The notes: a model not told the origin generated them from the sequence alone. 56,202 nt of DNA from CAYQDB01 sp964416195 (GCA_964416195.1 CAYQDB010000016.1:1-56202); one strand, 5' to 3'; shown: positions 8,990 through 17,632, numbered from the stretch's first letter. A program made the numbers and translations.

Positions 8990-9033
8990 GCACGCCAATG
9001 GCGCACTTTCGGCTGCCGGGGGCGTGCTTTTTT
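8990..9033 (+). terminator. Intrinsic terminator-like hairpin without an obvious upstream gene
   Basis: GCACGCC (8990-8996) pairs with GGCGTGC (9021-9027) and is followed by six T. It points in the plus direction, but no plus-strand gene precedes it since the tRNAs are on the other strand. It may insulate the acetyltransferase gene from read-through or end an unannotated transcript. The rest of 8811-9160 has no convincing gene. Confidence 0.55.
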
Positions 9034-9160
9034 GCTTTCACTTGATTGACCACAACACCATATTCCCGGTGCATAAAGTCAGGACAAAGACTTGTAAAGG
9101 TTGCGCCATAACAGGGACATAAGAAATTGTACAGTGTAAATGCGGGAGAGGAGCTGAAAT

Positions 9161-9721
9161 ATGGTGGATAAAAAGGCCAAGTATCCAACTCAACCTTCAC
9201 TGGTCGGGACGAAAGTCTATTTGAGACCTGGTACCGCCGAGGATGCTGCCAATTGGCGGTACTGGACATTGCAAAGCGAACCGCAAGCTATAAGCTGTTC
9301 GCCGGTTCCGTTCTTAACACCTTCGGAAGCATCGGAAAAGTTCAAAAGCAAAGAGAAGTCAACCTCGGAACAGAGATTTGCGGTGGTAAAAAAGGACGAC
9401 CAGATTCCGGTTGGCGAGGTAGCGTTCTTCAACTACAATTCCTTGAATCGCTCCGCTGAGCTTGGTTTACTGATCGATCCGGATGAGCGCAAAAAAGGAT
9501 ACGGCAAAGAGGCTACACAAGTCTTGTGCAGACACCTGTTCAAGTATCGGGGGCTTAACAAGGTCTACGCCCAGACTGCTTCTTTCAACGAAGCTGCCAT
9601 CAAGCTCCTGGAGACGCTCAGTTTCAAGAGAGACGCCGACCTTCGCGATCACTACTTCTATGACAGCGAGTTCCACAACGGTGTCATCTACTCCCTTTTA
9701 CTTTTTGAGCTTGACTGGTAG
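9161..9721 (+). CDS. GNAT acetyltransferase, RimJ/RimL-like
   Basis: 186-residue acetyltransferase of the GNAT superfamily. VYLRPGTAEDAANWRYWT at the N-terminus is the usual first strand and helix. Motif A, which binds the acetyl-CoA pyrophosphate, is ELGLLIDPDERKKGYGKEA (about 112-130) with the R-K-K-G-Y-G turn. Motif B follows with LNKVYAQTASFNEAAIKLLE and a GF-like LSF. This order and length fit RimJ/RimL-type N-acetyltransferases that act on protein N-termini or small amines; the substrate cannot be told. The start has GAGAGGAG nine bases upstream. It stands alone, downstream of the tRNA pair. Confidence 0.85.
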   Translation: MVDKKAKYPTQPSLVGTKVYLRPGTAEDAANWRYWTLQSEPQAISCSPVPFLTPSEASEKFKSKEKSTSEQRFAVVKKDDQIPVGEVAFFNYNSLNRSAELGLLIDPDERKKGYGKEATQVLCRHLFKYRGLNKVYAQTASFNEAAIKLLETLSFKRDADLRDHYFYDSEFHNGVIYSLLLFELDW

Positions 9722-9841
9722 ATACAGGCGGCCCCGCATTACCTCCCCATTCGACTCCACGCTCCGGGGTCGGACTTGGACGGCAACCAGTTTTCTCTCG
9801 CAGGGCAGGTTGCTCCGAGACCTTCCTTTTCCTGAAAAGCC

Positions 9842-9870
9842 TTGCCAAATAGGGAATTATGCGGTAGATT
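9842..9870 (+). promoter_or_regulatory. Sigma70-type promoter, shared block with 12275-12303
   Basis: TTGCCA, 17-base spacer, TAGATT, about 75 bases before the start codon at 9950. The block of about 80 bases from TTTTCC through GTTTACAACATAACG is closely repeated at 12260-12340. This conservation in non-coding DNA supports a real promoter and leader shared by secreted-protein genes. Confidence 0.6.
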
Positions 9871-9949
9871 ATAGACAAAGAAGTTTACAACATAACGTAA
9901 GGCGATCAAAAAATAATCATTACAACAAACTAACAGAAGGAGTAACACC

Positions 9950-11569
9950 ATGAAACACGTGACTCTACTCACAGTCATGCTGATCATTGCGGTGCTGGCC
10001 CTGGCGTCTCTTGCCACAGCCGATGTACCGCAGATGATCAACTACCAGGGGCGGCTGACGGACGTCAGCACCGGCTATCCCATGCCGGACAGCGATTACG
10101 TTGTGGATTTCCGGATTTATGACGATTCGGCAATTGGTGTTGGGATCAAGCTGTGGGAAGAGAAGGACACTATAACCACAAAGCAAGGCCTTTTCAGTGT
10201 CATTCTTGGCCGAGAAGTTCCAATCCCCAACAGTGTGTTCAGCGGAACCGTAACCTACCTGGGCATACAGATTCCGGGAGAGCCTGAGTTCTATCCACGA
10301 ACACCCCTGATAACAGTCCCGTACGCGTATCACGCACTCCGTTCTGATACAGCCGCTTACGCCAACCACGCCCTCCAAGCTGATTCGGCTCAGTACGCTG
10401 GTCAGGCGGCGAGTGTACCACCCGGTTCGATCGGAGCGACTGAGGTTAGTTCAAGTGAAGTCCAGCTTCGTGTTGACGGAACCTGCCCGCCGGGATACTA
10501 TATCAGCCAGGTTAATGAAGATGGCAGTGTGGTCTGCGTAAAAGACTCCATTGGCGGTGGAGTTACAGATCATGGGGAACTATCGGGTTTGGGTGACGAT
10601 GATCATCCGCAGTATCTGAACGCCACAATACCAGATACGGTTTTCAGTAAAATTGTGTTCTTACTTACTTCTTATGATACCCCCGAAGACGTTGGGGGTC
10701 TAGAATTAAGTGCATATCAGTATGGTTCTGGTGATATTTACGGTTCCAAATCGAACGCACAATACAGAGGGAGCACTCAATTAGATGTCGATGTTGATGC
10801 TATTAAAGCCTATGCGAGTGGGAACAACGAATCGACGGGTCGACTCGTTGGCGTCTCTGGTTCAGCTTATGATGGATATGATGGTTATGCTTTTGAGGCT
10901 AATGTTAATAATTTAGTAAATGATGGCATTGGTCTTAGGGCTTGGGTTCACGACGTGGGGGGTGATGCTATAGGTGTCTATGGTTCGGCGGAATGGGCAA
11001 CAGCAGGTGATGCCATAGGTATCTATGGTCATGCATCGAATGGTGGAAACAATACGTACGCGGGCTATTTCAGTGGTGATGTAGAGGTAACTGGTATAAT
11101 TTCAAAGTCGGGCGGTTCCATCAAGATAGACCATCCTCTTGATCCGGCAGGCAAGTACCTTCAGCACAGCATTGTAGAATCACCTGATATGATGAACATT
11201 TACAACGGCAATGTGTCACTTGACGCCAACGGGGAGGCAACGGTCGAACTGCCAGAATACTTCGAGACCCTCAATATGAATTTCCGCTACCAACTGACGC
11301 CAATAGGTGCACCTGGGCCAAACTTGTATATTGCCCGTGAGATATCCGGCAACAGTTTTGGGATTTCTGGTGGTGAGCCAGGCATGAAAGTTTCCTGGCA
11401 AGTGACCGGTATTCGCCATGACAAATGGGCTGAAGCCAATCGTATACAGGTTGAAGTGGAAAAGAAACCGTACGAAAGAGGTCTTTACCGCCATCCTGAG
11501 TTATATGGACTGGGTCAGGGTAAGGCTATTGATAAAGAACCGGAGATTGAAACTGAATTGAATAGGTAA
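9950..11569 (+). CDS. Secreted repeat protein with conserved C-terminal fibre-like domain
   Basis: 539-residue exported protein. The signal peptide is residues 1-24 (AVLALASLATA, cut before DVPQ). The first 130 residues (PQMINYQGRLTD...) are a beta-rich N-terminal domain common in secreted proteins of this bacterial group, ending in AYHALRSDTAAYANHA. A Cys-containing linker (CPPGYY..., GSVVCVKDS) leads to Gly-Tyr-rich repeats (GIGLRAWVHDVGGDAIGVYGSA, GDAIGIYGHASNGG) that resemble trimeric fibre modules. The C-terminal 130 residues begin SGGSIKIDHPLDPAGKYL, a domain seen at the end of many such proteins. Function is probably surface or extracellular structure. The ribosome site is AGAAGGAG. 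There is no dockerin-like tail, unlike the next two genes. Confidence 0.75.
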   Translation: MKHVTLLTVMLIIAVLALASLATADVPQMINYQGRLTDVSTGYPMPDSDYVVDFRIYDDSAIGVGIKLWEEKDTITTKQGLFSVILGREVPIPNSVFSGTVTYLGIQIPGEPEFYPRTPLITVPYAYHALRSDTAAYANHALQADSAQYAGQAASVPPGSIGATEVSSSEVQLRVDGTCPPGYYISQVNEDGSVVCVKDSIGGGVTDHGELSGLGDDDHPQYLNATIPDTVFSKIVFLLTSYDTPEDVGGLELSAYQYGSGDIYGSKSNAQYRGSTQLDVDVDAIKAYASGNNESTGRLVGVSGSAYDGYDGYAFEANVNNLVNDGIGLRAWVHDVGGDAIGVYGSAEWATAGDAIGIYGHASNGGNNTYAGYFSGDVEVTGIISKSGGSIKIDHPLDPAGKYLQHSIVESPDMMNIYNGNVSLDANGEATVELPEYFETLNMNFRYQLTPIGAPGPNLYIAREISGNSFGISGGEPGMKVSWQVTGIRHDKWAEANRIQVEVEKKPYERGLYRHPELYGLGQGKAIDKEPEIETELNR

Positions 11570-11629
11570 GTAGGGCAGGTCTCCCCGAGACCTGCCGAAA
11601 TAGGCAGGAGTCAGGGACTCCTGCCCTAC
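11570..11629. repeat. Double palindrome, GGCAGGTCTC family
   Basis: Two perfect 10-bp stems in a row: GGCAGGTCTC/GAGACCTGCC (11574-11596, loop CCC) and GGCAGGAGTC/GACTCCTGCC (11603-11625, loop AGG). The outermost GTAGGGCAG and CTGCCCTAC can also pair across both. It starts at the stop codon region of the preceding gene. Related copies are at 12168 and 15753. Confidence 0.8.
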
Positions 11630-11654
11630 AAGAAGTAAAGTGGAGAATGTGAAA

Positions 11655-12155
11655 ATGAACAGCTATAAATTGACTATATCGGCGGTGATAGTGCTGCTGC
11701 TGTTCGCCGTCAGTTTCGCTACCGAGGAGAAAGAGAGCGTACCCGCCGAACCTGCAACCGGCGAACAGATCAAATGGCAGGTCATCTCATCGGGTGGTAC
11801 CGAGGGCACGTCCACAAACTTCGCCCTCAAAGGTACCGTTGGACAAACGGCGGTTGGATACGGCACCTCGACAAACTACGGCTTGAGCCACGGCTTCTGG
11901 CAGGAGTATGGAGGTGGTGGATGTTGCCAGAACCGAGGGAATGTAGACGGCATTATCGGTATTGGCGGACCGATCGACGTGGCTGATTTAACGTATTTGG
12001 TTGCCTATCTATTCAAGAGCGGCCCGGAACCCCCGTGTCTGGAAGAAGGTAACGCCGACAGTATTGTCGGTATCGGTGGCCCAATCGACGTTGCTGATCT
12101 AACCTACCTGGTTAAATACCTGTTCAAGGACGGCCCTGCGCCACCGCCATGTTAA
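11655..12155 (+). CDS. Secreted protein with dockerin-like C-terminal pair
   Basis: 166-residue exported protein. I place the start at the ATG at 11655, which has TGGAG at the right distance; an upstream in-frame GTG at 11640 lacks one. The signal peptide is MNSYKLTISAVIVLLLFAVSFA. Residues about 40-85 (WQVISSGG..., GTVGQTAVGYG, NYGLSHGFWQ) form a short beta domain found in many FCB secreted proteins. The tail holds two dockerin-like repeats, GNVDGIIGIGGPIDVADL and GNADSIVGIGGPIDVADL, each followed by TYLVxYLFK and a Pro-Cys end. The Asp/Asn pattern suggests calcium binding, with a loop longer than in cellulosomal dockerins. Likely a surface-assembly component. Confidence 0.75.
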   Translation: MNSYKLTISAVIVLLLFAVSFATEEKESVPAEPATGEQIKWQVISSGGTEGTSTNFALKGTVGQTAVGYGTSTNYGLSHGFWQEYGGGGCCQNRGNVDGIIGIGGPIDVADLTYLVAYLFKSGPEPPCLEEGNADSIVGIGGPIDVADLTYLVKYLFKDGPAPPPC

Positions 12156-12167
12156 TAGTTATCTTTT

Positions 12168-12198
12168 GTAGGGCAGGTCTCTCTGAGACCTGCCCTAC
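12168..12198 (+). terminator. Perfect 14-bp palindrome, terminator-like
   Basis: GTAGGGCAGGTCTC, loop TCT, GAGACCTGCCCTAC, then TTTT. It lies 12 bases after the stop codon at 12155. It belongs to the same repeat family as 11570 and 15753 and has a short T-run, so it may work as a terminator. Confidence 0.7.
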
Positions 12199-12274
12199 TT
12201 TTACTCAAACATACACTCAGTGAATTGAGTAAGACAGCCTCCTCCGGCTCCTGTCCATTTTCTCCAAAAAGACC

Positions 12275-12303
12275 TTGCAGAATAAGGAGTTATTTAGTAA
12301 ATT
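12275..12303 (+). promoter_or_regulatory. Sigma70-type promoter, second copy of shared block
   Basis: TTGCAG, 17-base spacer, TAAATT. The surrounding sequence (TTTTC...CTTGC...GGA.TTAT...AATTAT...CAGTTTACAACATGACG) matches the block at 9830-9910. Here the leader to the next large gene is about 300 bases and contains a 24-codon ORF. Confidence 0.55.
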
Positions 12304-12532
12304 ATTCACACAGCAGTTTACAACATGACGCAAGCAACTATGGAATACTCTTCTATGTTCTGCCGAGTCTTGGCTCGCATTTGGCGATGTGTAACCCAAC
12401 AGGAGACGAAAACCTCATAATATCGTGTCACACTTTGCTTACTGCCGGCACAATACCTATGAAAGAAGCAAACAGCTAATACTACGAATAAACAGAATGA
12501 GACGCTATCAGCAACAGGAAGGAGCTAACAGT

Positions 12533-12607
12533 GTGAACAACAGCGCCTTGCGGGCCAAAGGCCGGAGGCCGGCCCATAAGAACCGGATCGGAAAAACAAG
12601 AACCTGA
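12533..12607 (+). CDS. Leader ORF, 24 codons
   Basis: GTG start with an excellent ribosome site (GGAAGGAG) upstream; the product is MNNSALRAKGRRPAHKNRIG followed by KTRT. It is very basic and has no known family. The initiation region resembles that of the gene at 9950, so this may be the original start of the secreted gene, now cut off by sequence change, or a true leader peptide affecting the gene at 12618. It contains a GC-rich palindrome (GGGCC...GGCCC). Confidence 0.35.
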   Translation: MNNSALRAKGRRPAHKNRIGKTRT

Positions 12608-12617
12608 TAAGTAATCT

Positions 12618-15600
12618 ATGAAAGGTAAGGGAGCTATGAGCGCAAGAGCAACTACAACAGACAGCTTAAGTATCACACGATCCAATAATCGGAGCAAACA
12701 AGTAGGAAAAGAAACCCTGAAACGCAACAACTTAATCACAACTGTTTTGACCGTCGCTTTTTTGACGATGGTCATATGCCTTTTCGCGCAGCTGGCTCAG
12801 GCTGGTATCTATGTGACCCTTGACGGTCCCGGCGTTGGGCCTGGCGACACTATCATTTGCGGGCAGCCGGTCACGTTCAGTGTTCATCTGAACAATAATA
12901 CCGGCAACTACATTGAGGGGATGACTCACGGTTTTGAAGTCTATTCATCAGATGGAGCCACCTGGCAGCCCATCACCTATGACACCTCCGGAGGGCTCGG
13001 CGACTATTTTGACATGTTGGTTTCGACCAATGGCTACAGTATCACCGGAACTGGCGCCGATACTGTCGCTCTGGCAGCTTCTGTCTTAGCGAACCCTGGT
13101 ATGCCTAATGGCTACGATGATGTTATCCTGCGCATCGTTACCCAGGTAGACTCTTCACAGGACGGCAAAACTCTGTGCATTGATTCAACTTACTGCCCGC
13201 CGTCACAGCCCTGGATGTGGGCGACTCCTTCCGGTAACGTCGTGCCGAGCTGGGGCGGCCCGTACTGCTTTCCAGTAAAATGTCTCTTTGTCTTTGGTGG
13301 GTATAAGTACAACGATCAGGATGGCAGCGGCACTAAGGGCGCCGGAGAACCGGGACTGCCCAATTGGACGATCTACTTGTATGATTACAACAATACTGTC
13401 CAGCCACATGCCCAGACGACTACCGATAATAACGGGATGTATTGTTTCTCAAATCTTGACTTACCTCCTTCGTATGCAACAGACGGCTTCTGGCTTGCTG
13501 AGAAGAATGAGAACGGTTGGAAACAAACTGAACCTGATCCTATGGTGAACAACGGTATGCGTCAAATGCAAATCGGTTTTACATGGGATCTTAGCCACAA
13601 TTTCGGCAACATAGTAGAGGAAGACTCTATCAGTATTAGCGGTATTAAGTTCTATGACATAAACGGCAACTCTAACTGGGAACATGGAAACGAACCGGGT
13701 CTTGGGAATGTTCTCATCCGTCTTCGCGGTACCGATGACCTGGGAAATCCTGTCAACATGACCGATTTAACCGATCCGCAGGGGGTATACTCGTTCGATT
13801 GTCTGGCGCCTGGGGATTACAGGGTGCTGGAGGAGATTGCGGGGACGGCCAACTATGATTACTGGGCGCAAACCTACCCGCTTACTGTTTTCCACACCTT
13901 GGACAACCTACAGGCGGGGGATCATCTGACTGGATATAATTTCGGAAATGACACCTGCGATTTGTATCATGTACTTACTGAGAAAACCTGTCTTCACGGT
14001 ACAAATGACAATTTCAGCTTACCAGAACCTTCCTACATGAGCCAGGGCCTTCGTGACTTTCTGTATGAAAATGCCGCTTATCACTGGTATATTGATGAGT
14101 TCGACCTGCCGGCAGATAACCATTGGTTTGGTCACACCTTTGAAGGTTGCTGGGACGATGACAAATGCGAGATTATGAATGCAGAACTTACCATCCACCT
14201 GAAAGCTACCGGATGTATTCCTTCTACCGATGGGTTAGCTCTCGGCGGTGACTACAGTAAGACTAATAATGGAAGAATCTGGTCGATGGGTCTGAGCAAT
14301 CTGGAGGATCACTTCTTTGGAACCGGTCCGTGGGAATATGGCAACGAGATGACGATCACTCTCGACCTTAAACATCTGCCGACCAGCTCCTGGTTGCCGA
14401 CTGATATCCGCGGAGCTCTTCAGGACGGTAATCTTGACATAATAGTTACGGATGACACCGAGGTTGACTACATCCAATTATGGGTCGAATTATGCTGCAA
14501 ACCGTGTGACGACCTACACGAGTATATTAATACCGGATACGACCATGACCAGGGAGCGTTAATAAATCCTAGCAATGATGATGACGACTGGGAACTCATC
14601 GGGACGGAAGATTTCTTTCAAGGCTTCACACCTTTGGTTCCCTCACCGGCGCTTGTTACTTCCGACCCTGGTGATGGTCAATCGCCCCCGGCCCGCTGGA
14701 TTGGCTTGCCGACTGGCTCCCCACAGGACAACCTCTATTGGTTTGAATATACTTTCTGTCTGGACGACGATTTCTTGAATCCGGTGCTGAACATAACATC
14801 CGGTGAGGCTAATGATTCCATTTGGATTTACCTTAACGAGATCCTGATCGCGGGCCCGTATGACGCATATGATCCCATTACTTTCTCAGTCACTTCCCCC
14901 TTAGTGGTGGGAAAAAACAGGCTCAGGGTAAAGCTGAATGTTGATCCGTCACCCTCGCCGACGTTTATCCTGAACGGTTACATTGATGCCGAACATGGCG
15001 AATGCTGCGACACTGGCGCCTGCTGCGACTGTGACTATAATCCCGAATGCTACTATACCGACGAAATGACCTGTTTGAAAGACAAAGGGGCATTCCACAG
15101 AAACTCAACCTGCAATACTATTGACTGCAACGATGCCTGTTACGCTTATGGTGATATCAATGATGACGGCCTCCACCTGACAATCAGCGACTTAACTTAT
15201 CTCATCCAGTTCGTCAACATCGGCGGTCCCCCACCGAACCTGTTGTACGAGGGTGACCTGAATGGGGACTGCTATATCGATCAACTCGACGTTGATATCT
15301 TTAATTGTTACTTGATATATGGGCCGTCTTGTTTCACCAATGGTTACCCAGTGCAGACATGCTGCTGTCCGGATACCACTCGAGGCGCCTGTTGTGCACT
15401 CGTTACTTCTCATTGCGATGTCCTTTCGCCGTTTAATTGCCAGGCTATCTCTCACAATTATATTGGTGACTATATTTCCTGTACTCCAAATCCGTGCCCC
15501 ATTATTTGCTGCCTGAATCGTGGCAATGTTGACGGCATCATAGGTGTCGGCGGACCGGTTGACGTGGCTGATTTAACATACCTGGTCACTTACCTTTTCA

Positions 15601-15740
15601 AGAGCGGCCCGGCGCCACCGTGCGAAGAAGAAGGAAATGCCGACGGTATTGTTGGTGTTGGTGGGCCAATAGATGTCGCTGACCTTACTTACCTGGTCGC
15701 CTACCTTTTCAAGAGTGGTCCAGCGCCACCGCCATGTTAA
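12618..15740 (+). CDS. Large secreted protein with SdrD/Cna-B-like domains and dockerin-like tail
   Basis: 1040-residue exported protein. After about 35 polar, basic residues comes the membrane segment (LITTVLTVAFLTMVICLFA) ending in QAG, a long signal peptide. An alternative start is the ATG at 12636; neither has ideal spacing. Residues about 60-210 form a beta domain. Two SdrD/Cna-B-like modules follow, GYKYNDQDGSG...AGEPGLPNW and GIKFYDINGN...NEPGLGNV, each with the typical YxFxxLxPGxY ending. A central region with many Asp and Cys leads to Cys-rich segments (CCDTGACCDCDYNPEC). There is a conventional-looking dockerin (GDINDDGLHLTISDLTYL) and finally the lineage-type pair GNVDGIIGVGGPVDVADL and GNADGIVGVGGPIDVADL. 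Probably a surface or matrix protein. Confidence 0.75.
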   Translation: MKGKGAMSARATTTDSLSITRSNNRSKQVGKETLKRNNLITTVLTVAFLTMVICLFAQLAQAGIYVTLDGPGVGPGDTIICGQPVTFSVHLNNNTGNYIEGMTHGFEVYSSDGATWQPITYDTSGGLGDYFDMLVSTNGYSITGTGADTVALAASVLANPGMPNGYDDVILRIVTQVDSSQDGKTLCIDSTYCPPSQPWMWATPSGNVVPSWGGPYCFPVKCLFVFGGYKYNDQDGSGTKGAGEPGLPNWTIYLYDYNNTVQPHAQTTTDNNGMYCFSNLDLPPSYATDGFWLAEKNENGWKQTEPDPMVNNGMRQMQIGFTWDLSHNFGNIVEEDSISISGIKFYDINGNSNWEHGNEPGLGNVLIRLRGTDDLGNPVNMTDLTDPQGVYSFDCLAPGDYRVLEEIAGTANYDYWAQTYPLTVFHTLDNLQAGDHLTGYNFGNDTCDLYHVLTEKTCLHGTNDNFSLPEPSYMSQGLRDFLYENAAYHWYIDEFDLPADNHWFGHTFEGCWDDDKCEIMNAELTIHLKATGCIPSTDGLALGGDYSKTNNGRIWSMGLSNLEDHFFGTGPWEYGNEMTITLDLKHLPTSSWLPTDIRGALQDGNLDIIVTDDTEVDYIQLWVELCCKPCDDLHEYINTGYDHDQGALINPSNDDDDWELIGTEDFFQGFTPLVPSPALVTSDPGDGQSPPARWIGLPTGSPQDNLYWFEYTFCLDDDFLNPVLNITSGEANDSIWIYLNEILIAGPYDAYDPITFSVTSPLVVGKNRLRVKLNVDPSPSPTFILNGYIDAEHGECCDTGACCDCDYNPECYYTDEMTCLKDKGAFHRNSTCNTIDCNDACYAYGDINDDGLHLTISDLTYLIQFVNIGGPPPNLLYEGDLNGDCYIDQLDVDIFNCYLIYGPSCFTNGYPVQTCCCPDTTRGACCALVTSHCDVLSPFNCQAISHNYIGDYISCTPNPCPIICCLNRGNVDGIIGVGGPVDVADLTYLVTYLFKSGPAPPCEEEGNADGIVGVGGPIDVADLTYLVAYLFKSGPAPPPC

Positions 15741-15752
15741 TAGTTGTCTTTT

Positions 15753-15783
15753 GTAGGGCAGGTCTCTTCGAGACCTGCCTTAC
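15753..15783. repeat. GGCAGGTCTC-family palindrome
   Basis: GTAGGGCAGGTCTC, loop TTC, GAGACCTGCCTTAC: a 14-bp stem with one imperfect pair. It lies 13 bases after the stop of the large secreted gene and is the third member of this family in 4 kb. Confidence 0.75.
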
Positions 15784-15813
15784 TGCAACGTCGTATTACA
15801 ATTAGAAACTCGT

Positions 15814-15838
15814 GTCATTCCCACGCAGGGGAAATCCA
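15814..15838. repeat. Degenerate TCATTCCC...GGGAA palindrome
   Basis: GTCATTCCCACGCAGGGGAAATCCA resembles the widespread ATTCCC/GGGAAT palindrome that also occurs, better preserved, inside the gene at 38611 (38861-38880). Confidence 0.45.
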
Positions 15839-15910
15839 GAAGAGGCAACTATAAGCATACAAACACCCTGCGGGTAGTTGGATGAAAATGACAACAGAAA
15901 TGGGTGGAAT

Positions 15911-16015
15911 ATGGATCGAAGAATTGTCCTTGTGATTCTCGGCCAATGTACTTTTTTAGGGTCATCGGTTTTTGTTTATGATACGCTTAGAAAACGTCAC
16001 ATACCGCTACCGTGA
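15911..16015 (+). CDS. 34-codon mini-ORF overlapping the ECF ATPase start
   Basis: ATG with GGGTGG close upstream. The product MDRRIVLVILGQCTFLGSSV plus VYDTLRKRHIPLP has a hydrophobic stretch and ends 38 bases inside the ATPase gene in another frame. It could be a coupling ORF that brings ribosomes to the poorly marked ATPase start, or a relic of an upstream membrane-protein gene. I do not recognise it. Confidence 0.35.
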   Translation: MDRRIVLVILGQCTFLGSSVFVYDTLRKRHIPLP

Positions 16016-17483
16016 GGACAGTGAACCGGTCCTCCGAAACCTCAATCTTCATCTGCAGCCCGGCGAGTCGGTGTGCGTTATGGGCGCCAACGGCTCTGGG
16101 AAATCAACACTGGCCAAAATCCTGGCCGGTTTAATTGATGTGAAACAAGGACGCGTGCGGGTGGAGATCGGAGACGGCTGTCCGATGCCGGTCGGTATCC
16201 TCTTCCAGAACCCGGACAACCAGATAGTGTCTGTTACTGTGGAGAAAGAGATCGCCTTCGCACTGGAGAATCTCGGCGTCCCCCTGGCAGAAATGGAAGC
16301 ACGTGTAACCGAGACCCTTAAACGGTTTTCGATCTTGCACCTTCGATCCCGTTTGACGGCTGAACTCTCCGGCGGGGAAAAGCAGCGCGTGGCGCTGGCG
16401 GCGGTCATGGTTTGCCGGCCGCCGATTCTGGTGCTGGACGAACCTGATTCTTTTCTTGACGAAAGCGGCAAAGCTACCCTTATGGAAGAGCTGCAAAAGC
16501 TGCACCAGGGCAACCCCTCAATGATCCAGATTCATATCACACAGTATCCCAACACGGCGGAACGATATCACAGGTTGATTGTCCTCGACCGTGGGGTGGT
16601 TGTCGCCGATGCTGCGCCGCAGGAGATCCTTCAAGACCAAGCCTTTTGCATTAAAACGGGGCTGGCGTTTTCCCTGGAGAATGGGCGCCAGATCGTGATT
16701 CCGCAGAGCTCTGTCAACGGCGTGGCAGAACGCTCACCGAGCCTTGAGAAAATCACGCTGCGAAATGTCTGCTTCCACTACGCAGGGGAGTGCGAGGTGC
16801 TCAGGAACGTCAGTTTCGATCTCAAAAAGGGAGAAATCATCGCCCTGGTGGGACCGTCCGGCTCGGGGAAAAGCAGTCTGGGGCTTTTACTGTGCGGTCT
16901 TTTGAAGTCGGTCTCCGGTTCTATTGAGTATCTGGACGACAACCATAAGCCGGTGCCGTTTGACCTGCTTGTCGGCCGAGTATCAGCGGCATTCCAGCAG
17001 CCGGAACGGCAGTTCTTCCTGCCTTCTTGCTCAAAGGAGATTGCTTTCGGACCGAAAAACCTGGGATACATGCTGACTAAGATAGAGATCGACGCCCTGC
17101 TGGCAATGGCCGGCCTGGAACCGGGGACATTCGCACCGAAAGACCCTTTTACACTTTCCGGTGGGGAAAAGCGGAGGCTGGCATTCGCAGCAGTCCTGTC
17201 GATGTTGCCGCAGTTTGTCGTGTTTGACGAACCCACTTGCGGTCTGGACCAGGAGGGAGTAGGGCGCTTCCTTCTACTGGCGCTGGCGCTGAAGCGGCGG
17301 GGGGTGGCCATGGTAATCATAACCCACGATGGCAACATCGTAGAAAGCCTGGCTGACAAGGTGATTCACCTGAAAGGGGACTCAAGTTGGATCGAATTAT
17401 CTAATGCGGAGTTTTTCAGCAACAACAGTTGGGAAGGTGTCGTCTCTCCTCCTACAAATGGCCACCGCTCCTCCGGGGGATGA
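15978..17483 (+). CDS. Energy-coupling factor transporter ATPase, two ABC domains fused
   Basis: 502-residue protein with two complete ABC ATPase domains in tandem. The first has Walker A GANGSGKS at about 36-43, signature LSGGEKQRVALAA and Walker B ILVLDEP. The second has Walker A GPSGSGKS, signature LSGGEKRRLAFAA and FDEPTCGLD. The Q-loops (LFQNPDNQIVS and FQQPERQFFLP) are of the cobalt/ECF type. ECF transporters import vitamins or cobalt/nickel and usually use two separate ATPases (EcfA1, EcfA2) with EcfT and an S-component; a fused form is known in some lineages. No EcfT or S gene is adjacent. The start is taken at ATG 15978, with no good ribosome site but inside a translated-looking mini-ORF. 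Confidence 0.85.
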   Translation: MIRLENVTYRYREDSEPVLRNLNLHLQPGESVCVMGANGSGKSTLAKILAGLIDVKQGRVRVEIGDGCPMPVGILFQNPDNQIVSVTVEKEIAFALENLGVPLAEMEARVTETLKRFSILHLRSRLTAELSGGEKQRVALAAVMVCRPPILVLDEPDSFLDESGKATLMEELQKLHQGNPSMIQIHITQYPNTAERYHRLIVLDRGVVVADAAPQEILQDQAFCIKTGLAFSLENGRQIVIPQSSVNGVAERSPSLEKITLRNVCFHYAGECEVLRNVSFDLKKGEIIALVGPSGSGKSSLGLLLCGLLKSVSGSIEYLDDNHKPVPFDLLVGRVSAAFQQPERQFFLPSCSKEIAFGPKNLGYMLTKIEIDALLAMAGLEPGTFAPKDPFTLSGGEKRRLAFAAVLSMLPQFVVFDEPTCGLDQEGVGRFLLLALALKRRGVAMVIITHDGNIVESLADKVIHLKGDSSWIELSNAEFFSNNSWEGVVSPPTNGHRSSGG

Positions 17484-17506
17484 ACTCACTTTTTTCATCG
17501 CCGCAC

Positions 17507-17534
17507 TTGACTACCGTTTGAGATAGGGTATAAT
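17507..17534 (+). promoter_or_regulatory. Strong sigma70-type promoter of the pyr operon
   Basis: TTGACT, 16-base spacer, TATAAT, the best promoter match in the window. Transcription would start near 17541, leaving a leader of about 205 bases before pyrR. Confidence 0.8.
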
Positions 17535-17614
17535 AGTCCCTGGAAAGGCCACACAATGGTCAGGCGGCTGCGGATAGGCAGGGGTGACAGAGCAGCCGTT
17601 GTTCAGTGATAAGT

Positions 17615-17632
17615 GTGGCGGCGCCACCTTTT
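17615..17632 (+). promoter_or_regulatory. Possible attenuator hairpin in the pyr leader
   Basis: GTGGC, loop GGC, GCCAC, then CCTTTT, about 75 bases after the predicted transcription start. It is a short GC stem followed by a weak U-run. With pyrR as first gene of the operon, an attenuator or PyrR-responsive structure is expected in this leader, but I see no clear Bacillus-type PyrR binding loop. Confidence 0.35.

Noticed and set aside
8886..9269. 127-codon minus-strand frame next to the tRNAs
   Set aside because: It runs through the terminator and into the acetyltransferase gene, with no ribosome site or family similarity.
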